From contig MNYL01000027.1 of assembly GCA_001873075.1 (NCBI GenBank), positions 1-9,902 on the forward strand: a stretch of 9,902 bases of DNA, read 5' to 3'. Each line of letters begins with the position of its first letter. Within the stretch, counting starts at the first letter, position 1. Positions 6,126 through 9,902 of this stretch are shown here, piece by piece. The notes below the pieces were generated by a model, which was given only the letters and a program-made list of their open reading frames with translations, searched no databases and was not told where the DNA came from. This DNA is from Fibrobacteres bacterium CG2_30_45_31 (GTDB lineage: Bacteria > Fibrobacterota > Fibrobacteria > Fibrobacterales > Fibrobacteraceae). The position numbers and the translations under genes were made by a program.

Positions 6126-6644
6126 TTAGCGAGCGTTAAGATAGTCTAATACTTTTTGAGTCAAATCATTTTCGCTCTTCCAAAAAAGAACCGCACCCGT
6201 TGCTCGATCAATGACCATGTCATAGCCTTCCTGAAGAGCAATTTCGTTCACCGCCTTTTTAATGAGCTGAATAATGGGGGCGCTCACCTTTTCGTTTTCG
6301 GTGATAAGTTCGCCCGTACGACCATAAACACGGTTGATGAAATCCTTGAGTTCGGTATCTTTTTTCGCATAGTCCGCTTCGAGTTCTTTGCGTTTTTCAT
6401 CCGAGAGCATCAATGCTTGTTTATCCAATTTTTCCTTAATTGCCGCCAGTTCTTTCTGAAGTAAGTTCGCCTGCTGTTCCCATTTTGCCACTTGGCGGTC
6501 ATACTCATCCTGAGCCTTTCGAGTGCCTTTGTAACCCTCGAAAATCAGTTTGGAATCCACATGGGCAATACGAAGACCGTCCTCCGCAAAGGCACCCGTG
6601 GTGAGACCTATGAGCAAACAAAGAAGCAGCAAACGACGGCACAT
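6126..6644 (-). CDS. OmpH/Skp-family periplasmic chaperone
   Basis: Periplasmic holdase that in E. coli (Skp) binds unfolded outer-membrane proteins on their way to the BAM complex. The 172-residue product has a signal peptide (MCRRLLLLCLLIGLTTGAFA, cleavage predicted before EDG), then RIAHVDSKLIFEGYKGTRKA, the family start (iavVDxxriF...). A long charged coiled-coil pair follows (about 45-120; QANLLQKELAAIKEKLDKQA and SDEKRKELEADYAKKDTELK), corresponding to the tentacle arms of Skp. The C-terminal body strand is GYDMVIDRATGAVLFWK, with DLTQKVLDYLNAR closing the family pattern. The ATG at 6644 lies one base after the bamA stop (TAATATG), with AAGGA seven bases upstream, so the two genes form one operon. 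This is the usual bamA-skp order and supports a shared role in outer-membrane assembly. No lipobox is visible; Cys2 precedes the hydrophobic core. Confidence 0.92.
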   Translation of the reverse strand: MCRRLLLLCLLIGLTTGAFAEDGLRIAHVDSKLIFEGYKGTRKAQDEYDRQVAKWEQQANLLQKELAAIKEKLDKQALMLSDEKRKELEADYAKKDTELKDFINRVYGRTGELITENEKVSAPIIQLIKKAVNEIALQEGYDMVIDRATGAVLFWKSENDLTQKVLDYLNAR

Positions 6645-6645
6645 A

Positions 6646-9375
6646 TTAGAATCCTTGTCCTATGACGAAGTTGAATTCCATGGAGCCCACACCACTCTGG
6701 GTAAGGCCGTTGTAGGTTTCACCAGGGTCCAAAGGCCAGGCAAAGTCAAATCCAATAATACCTAACATGGGGACCACAACACGGAAGCCGAAACCAAAAT
6801 CGCGTTTGAGAGAAGACGGGTCCCATTCGGAAAGAGGATTCCTCTGATTTTTCGACACCTTTTCATCGGGGTCAAAACGATCCCCAAATACATTACCTGC
6901 ATCAAAGAAAAGAGGTAACAGGTAGAAGGTATTCGGCACAATACCCCATTGAAGTTCAGCTCCAAAATATTGGAAGCTACGACCCAAACGGCGGTAACCG
7001 ATAGAGCCTGCGCTATAACCGCGCATCATACCATCGTAACCGAGTACCCCACCCATCTGATAGAGAGTCCGATATTGTAATGGATCACCCGCAATAATAC
7101 CATATTCGTTAGTCAACGCCAAAGTAAGCTTGTTTTGGAATAATGGGAACCACCATTTCACAGTAAAATCAGTTTTCACAAAACTAAAGTCACTGAGCAA
7201 CGCATCATCCGCCCATTGTACGCCAATCTCATAGCGAGATCCGTCCGTAGGGAACTGTGGCAAATCCTTATCATCACGAATCAATTTGAAATTAATGGCG
7301 GATTCCACACCCGTGTTACGAATAAGGCTTCCCTCTACATTATCGCCTTGCTTATTCATGAGCCAGCTATAACCAACCTGACCATAGAAATAGTCATCAG
7401 GCCATTTGAGACGTTTGCCCACATACACACTACCCCCGTAACGAGTAATATCAGGATCATCATCCACATTCCACCATGTGTAACTAAGGCTTGCACCCAA
7501 AGTGATTGGATGATCCAATAACCATGGTTCTGAGAAACTAACAGAATAGCTCTTTTTATCTTCACCATATTCAATATTGAAAGAGGCACTCTGGCCATCG
7601 CCCATACAGCAATTCGGAATCGAAACGCCAAGAGTACCTACAAGACCATCACTCTGACTATAGGCAAGACCCGCACTAAACTGACCTGTGCCCGACTCTT
7701 TTTCAGTCACCTTAAAATCCAGATCCACTTCCTGGTCTCCCACTACTTTGATATCCGGGTATACCATATCAAAATAATTGAGTTGCATAATTTCACGGAA
7801 ACTTCTTTCCAATGAAGACTGACGATACGTGTCGCCTGGGAAAAGCCGCACTTCACGCCGAATTACTTTGTCTTTAGTTTTAGTATTGCCGCTGATGAGC
7901 ACTCGATGAATTTGGGCAGGTAAGCCTTCTCGCAAATGGTAATTCAAATTCACAACGGAATCCGATTCAAAGCTTCGAGATTCATCAAACTGCGCAAACA
8001 AGTAACCATCTTCGCGGTATGCATCTAGAATGCCTTTCTTTGTCGCTTCGTACTTATAGTAGTCAAAAACCTCTCCACTATCCAAACGCACAGCCATACG
8101 GAGCATATCGTCCTTGAGAACTTCATTACCCGAAAAATGCACCGCACCCGCATAATAGCGACGACCTTCTACCACATCAATATGAATACGCACATACTTT
8201 GAAGTATTCACACTATCGTATGGCATCAAGGCACTAAAGGTTTCTTCAATCGTATAACGCACCAACAATTGGTCTTGATACTTCGTGCGCTTTTTAAGCT
8301 TTAAGAGGGAATCAATTTTATTGTTTTTCCAACGTTTTTGAGGTAACTGACGAACCCATTCTTTACGAAGTTGTTCGTATGTGACGATACCATTGAGGAT
8401 CGCCACAGCGGTTTCTTCATCACCTACCACAGGTGTCGGGATCGCTTGTGCGATTTTGGAATAATTTGTACGATGATTCCGGAAGTAATGAGCAGACTTT
8501 TCAAAAGTACGACCTGCCAGTTCATGCATGGGATTCGCCGTATCTGCGATCGCCTCATTCAACTGGGCATAGAGGAGCTGAAGCTTTTTGTCTTTGGGAA
8601 CTACACGGCCCAAATAGAAGCCACAGGTGGAATCAGGCAAATACTCCGCCCGATAGTCCTTAAGTTCCGCATCCAGAAAACCAAAATGACGCACGGCATT
8701 CAGAACAGTATCCCGATCAGCGGCAAAGACCGTTTCCTTGAATTCACCTTCACCCCACCAGTGAAGTTTTTTCGTCAGCATCTTTTCTGTAATATCCTCT
8801 TCGGGCACATGATCGTTCCCTTTAATTACGATAGATTCTACCTGAACTTTCGGCCCTTCTCTAATAATGAACGTTACTGTATTTGTATGCTCGGAAACTG
8901 GCGTTTCACGGAACCCCACTTCAGCAAGCAAATATCCCTCAGATTTATAATGGGTTAAAATATTCTGACGATCGCGTTCCAATTGACTCTTGCTGTAAAC
9001 CTGATCCTTCACAAGACTAATTTTAAGGCGTAAGTCTTCCTCGGACACTTCGTCATAACCTTCAATCATGACAGAGTCCAAGGCCGGAAGTTCTGCCACC
9101 CGGAAAATCAAATCCAACTCGCCACTGGTACCCACGTACTCCACCCAAGCCGTCACGTCGTCAAAGAAACCGGACTCATAAAGTGCAGCGACACTCGCCT
9201 GGACCTTTTCTGTGAAAACCGCGGGGGGGAAATGCTGACCATCACGAACGCTCACTCGACTCAACACCGATCGGTCATCCATGTTGATGGTGCCTTCTAC
9301 GCGCACATGACGTACGCGATTTTCGGCAAGGAAAGAATCAGAGACGTCCAACAACTGAGCACTGGCAATACTCAC
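6646..9375 (-). CDS. bamA: Outer-membrane protein assembly factor BamA (N-terminus probably longer)
   Basis: Core Omp85 subunit of the BAM complex, which inserts beta-barrels into the outer membrane. From the GTG at 9375 it has 909 residues: POTRA1 about 21-96, POTRA2 97-174, POTRA3 175-406, POTRA4 407-484, POTRA5 486-557, then a 16-strand barrel from about 560 to the terminal FNFVIGQGF, with a C-terminal aromatic. The loop-6 signature is GMMRGY (R785; E. coli VRGF). POTRA3 is split by roughly 125-140 extra residues (about 252-392), which explains the length above E. coli BamA (810). A Cys-Cys pair (589-590) lies in the first barrel strands. The start is doubtful: GTG 9375 begins inside a signal peptide (the end of the hydrophobic core, then SIASA-Q) and has no ribosome site. 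The frame is open upstream to 9435, and a CTG at 9411 fits better, giving 921 residues. Family identity is certain; the N-terminus is not. Confidence 0.96.
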   Translation of the reverse strand: MSIASAQLLDVSDSFLAENRVRHVRVEGTINMDDRSVLSRVSVRDGQHFPPAVFTEKVQASVAALYESGFFDDVTAWVEYVGTSGELDLIFRVAELPALDSVMIEGYDEVSEEDLRLKISLVKDQVYSKSQLERDRQNILTHYKSEGYLLAEVGFRETPVSEHTNTVTFIIREGPKVQVESIVIKGNDHVPEEDITEKMLTKKLHWWGEGEFKETVFAADRDTVLNAVRHFGFLDAELKDYRAEYLPDSTCGFYLGRVVPKDKKLQLLYAQLNEAIADTANPMHELAGRTFEKSAHYFRNHRTNYSKIAQAIPTPVVGDEETAVAILNGIVTYEQLRKEWVRQLPQKRWKNNKIDSLLKLKKRTKYQDQLLVRYTIEETFSALMPYDSVNTSKYVRIHIDVVEGRRYYAGAVHFSGNEVLKDDMLRMAVRLDSGEVFDYYKYEATKKGILDAYREDGYLFAQFDESRSFESDSVVNLNYHLREGLPAQIHRVLISGNTKTKDKVIRREVRLFPGDTYRQSSLERSFREIMQLNYFDMVYPDIKVVGDQEVDLDFKVTEKESGTGQFSAGLAYSQSDGLVGTLGVSIPNCCMGDGQSASFNIEYGEDKKSYSVSFSEPWLLDHPITLGASLSYTWWNVDDDPDITRYGGSVYVGKRLKWPDDYFYGQVGYSWLMNKQGDNVEGSLIRNTGVESAINFKLIRDDKDLPQFPTDGSRYEIGVQWADDALLSDFSFVKTDFTVKWWFPLFQNKLTLALTNEYGIIAGDPLQYRTLYQMGGVLGYDGMMRGYSAGSIGYRRLGRSFQYFGAELQWGIVPNTFYLLPLFFDAGNVFGDRFDPDEKVSKNQRNPLSEWDPSSLKRDFGFGFRVVVPMLGIIGFDFAWPLDPGETYNGLTQSGVGSMEFNFVIGQGF

Positions 9376-9435
9376 AAGAATACAAACGAAGGCGAAAAAT
9401 CGGAGGAACAGGGGAATACCTACTCGTGAAAAAAA
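9376..9435 (-). other. Open upstream extension of bamA encoding the signal-peptide core, with a CTG start candidate at 9411
   Basis: Between an in-frame TAG (9436-9438) and the GTG at 9375 the bamA frame has no ATG, GTG or TTG, yet it reads through an excellent signal-peptide core: FLRFFAFVCIL, continuing into VSIASA-Q. A CTG at 9409-9411 lies seven bases after AGTAGG (9419-9424), a 5-of-6 match to AGGAGG at ideal spacing, and would give an 18-residue signal peptide starting MFLR. An ATT at 9415-9417 is in frame but only one base from the same AGTAGG. A base error in the run of seven A (9429-9435) joining an upstream frame is another explanation. Confidence 0.55.
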
Positions 9436-9600
9436 CTAAAATTTCGATTCCAAAAATACAAAAGTTCAGTTTTCAAACCAGTAAAAGAGACAGGGAAAAT
9501 CTAAAAATGACACAGTCTAGACCAAATTGAAGGTTTACTTCGCTTAAAACGAGCAAAGAATGCATTTTTAAACAGACTTCTTTCAAATAATGACCACCCC
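9436..9600. promoter_or_regulatory. Divergent bamA/recC intergenic region
   Basis: This AT-rich gap between two divergent genes must hold both promoters unless they lie inside the genes. I see only weak candidates. On the minus strand TTGGTC, 16 bases, then TAGATT would start bamA with a leader of about 100 bases. On the plus strand TTTACT (9534-9539), 17 bases, then AGAATG is a poor match for recC. No hairpin riboswitch-like structure, repeat or small gene is convincing. Confidence 0.25.
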
Positions 9601-9902
9601 ATGCTGTATTTAAAATTTTCTGCCAATCTGCAAAAACTCGCTGATACTCTCATTGAAGAGTTGGAATCCGAATGGAAAGACCCATTGGAGAGTCCGATGG
9701 TGATTTTTGCGGATAAAAAAATGGAACAATGGTTTCGTTTACAGTGGGTGAAAAAAAGAGGCATTCTTGCGAATCTAAAAGCAATGCGATTGGAATCCTT
9801 CCTTTGGGAAGCTCTCCAACCCGAACCGGACACGCACCCTCTCAACGGCGATATCCTGCACCCCATTATTCAAGCGGCACTCGTTTCCAAAAACCCAGTC
9901 AA
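9601..9902 (+). CDS. recC: Exodeoxyribonuclease V subunit gamma (RecC), 5' part only
   Basis: RecC is the chi-recognising, strand-splitting subunit of the RecBCD helicase-nuclease that processes double-strand DNA ends for recombination and degrades foreign linear DNA. Only the first 100 codons are in the window. The translation begins MLYLKFSANLQKLADTLIEE and continues DPLESPMVIFADKKMEQWFRLQ, GILANLKAMRLESFLWEAL, which follows E. coli RecC (DPFEPEMILVQSTGMAQWLQ, GIAANIDFPLPASFIWDMF) position by position, including the MxQW of the helicase-like N-terminus. There is no in-frame alternative start close upstream and no Shine-Dalgarno before the ATG. It is divergent from bamA. Whether recB and recD follow cannot be seen. 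The related AddB and other UvrD-like proteins match this N-terminus less well. Confidence 0.85.
   Translation, partial: MLYLKFSANLQKLADTLIEELESEWKDPLESPMVIFADKKMEQWFRLQWVKKRGILANLKAMRLESFLWEALQPEPDTHPLNGDILHPIIQAALVSKNPV

Noticed and set aside
8371..8958. A 195-codon plus-strand open frame antisense to the POTRA1-3 region of bamA
   Set aside because: It overlaps both the inserted segment and ordinary POTRA sequence. The translation is Cys-, His- and Arg-rich without family features, typical of an antisense shadow.
9529..9541. GAAG/CTTC inverted repeat between bamA and recC as an operator
   Set aside because: Four-base arms occur by chance in almost any gap of this size.
9501..9866. A 121-codon minus-strand open frame at the right edge
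   Set aside because: It is antisense to the recC start, and the plus-strand frame has clear RecC similarity.
1..9902. CRISPR arrays, tRNA or rRNA genes, insertion sequences, toxin-antitoxin or phage genes
   Set aside because: No regularly spaced repeats, cloverleaf sequences, terminal inverted repeats or mobile-element proteins were found by reading both strands. All long frames are accounted for by housekeeping genes.

Overview
The window comes from a Gram-negative bacterium: it encodes BamA and an OmpH/Skp-type periplasmic chaperone, and a second predicted secreted outer-membrane protein. Base composition is moderately AT-rich. The mix of PdxB, RecC, a tryptophanyl-tRNA synthetase of the 'KPTGTPHLGN' type and a BamA with a large insertion would fit Fibrobacterota or a relative. 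That assignment is inference from gene style only; no rRNA or marker comparison was possible.

Layout from left to right. (1) Minus strand, cut by the left edge: erythronate-4-phosphate dehydrogenase (pdxB, vitamin B6 synthesis). (2) Plus strand: a 168-residue secreted protein, probably a small outer-membrane beta-barrel, converging on (3) trpS on the minus strand. (4) Divergent from trpS, a tightly packed plus-strand operon: RNase D (rnd), tatA, tatC, a TatB-like/5-formyltetrahydrofolate cyclo-ligase fusion, and a SpoU/TrmH RNA ribose methyltransferase. Gaps inside it are 12 and 6 bases, followed by two stop/start overlaps. It ends at a clear two-way hairpin terminator. (5) On the minus strand facing that terminator, a bamA-ompH operon for outer-membrane biogenesis. 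(6) Divergent from bamA, the first 100 codons of recC, running off the right edge.

Functionally this is mostly housekeeping: RNA processing and modification, Tat protein export, folate salvage and outer-membrane assembly. I see no mobile element, CRISPR array, tRNA, rRNA or obvious island, and no defence or biosynthetic system. No gene-free stretch exceeds 300 bases; the longest is the roughly 190-225 bases between bamA and recC, which can hold little beyond the two promoters.

The points that stand out are the apparent TatB-cyclo-ligase fusion, in the place where tatB would be expected; a large insertion in the third POTRA domain of BamA; a bamA signal peptide that lies upstream of the only ATG/GTG/TTG start, with a CTG codon well placed behind a Shine-Dalgarno sequence; and a split in which the first gene of each transcript lacks a Shine-Dalgarno while most internal genes have a good one.
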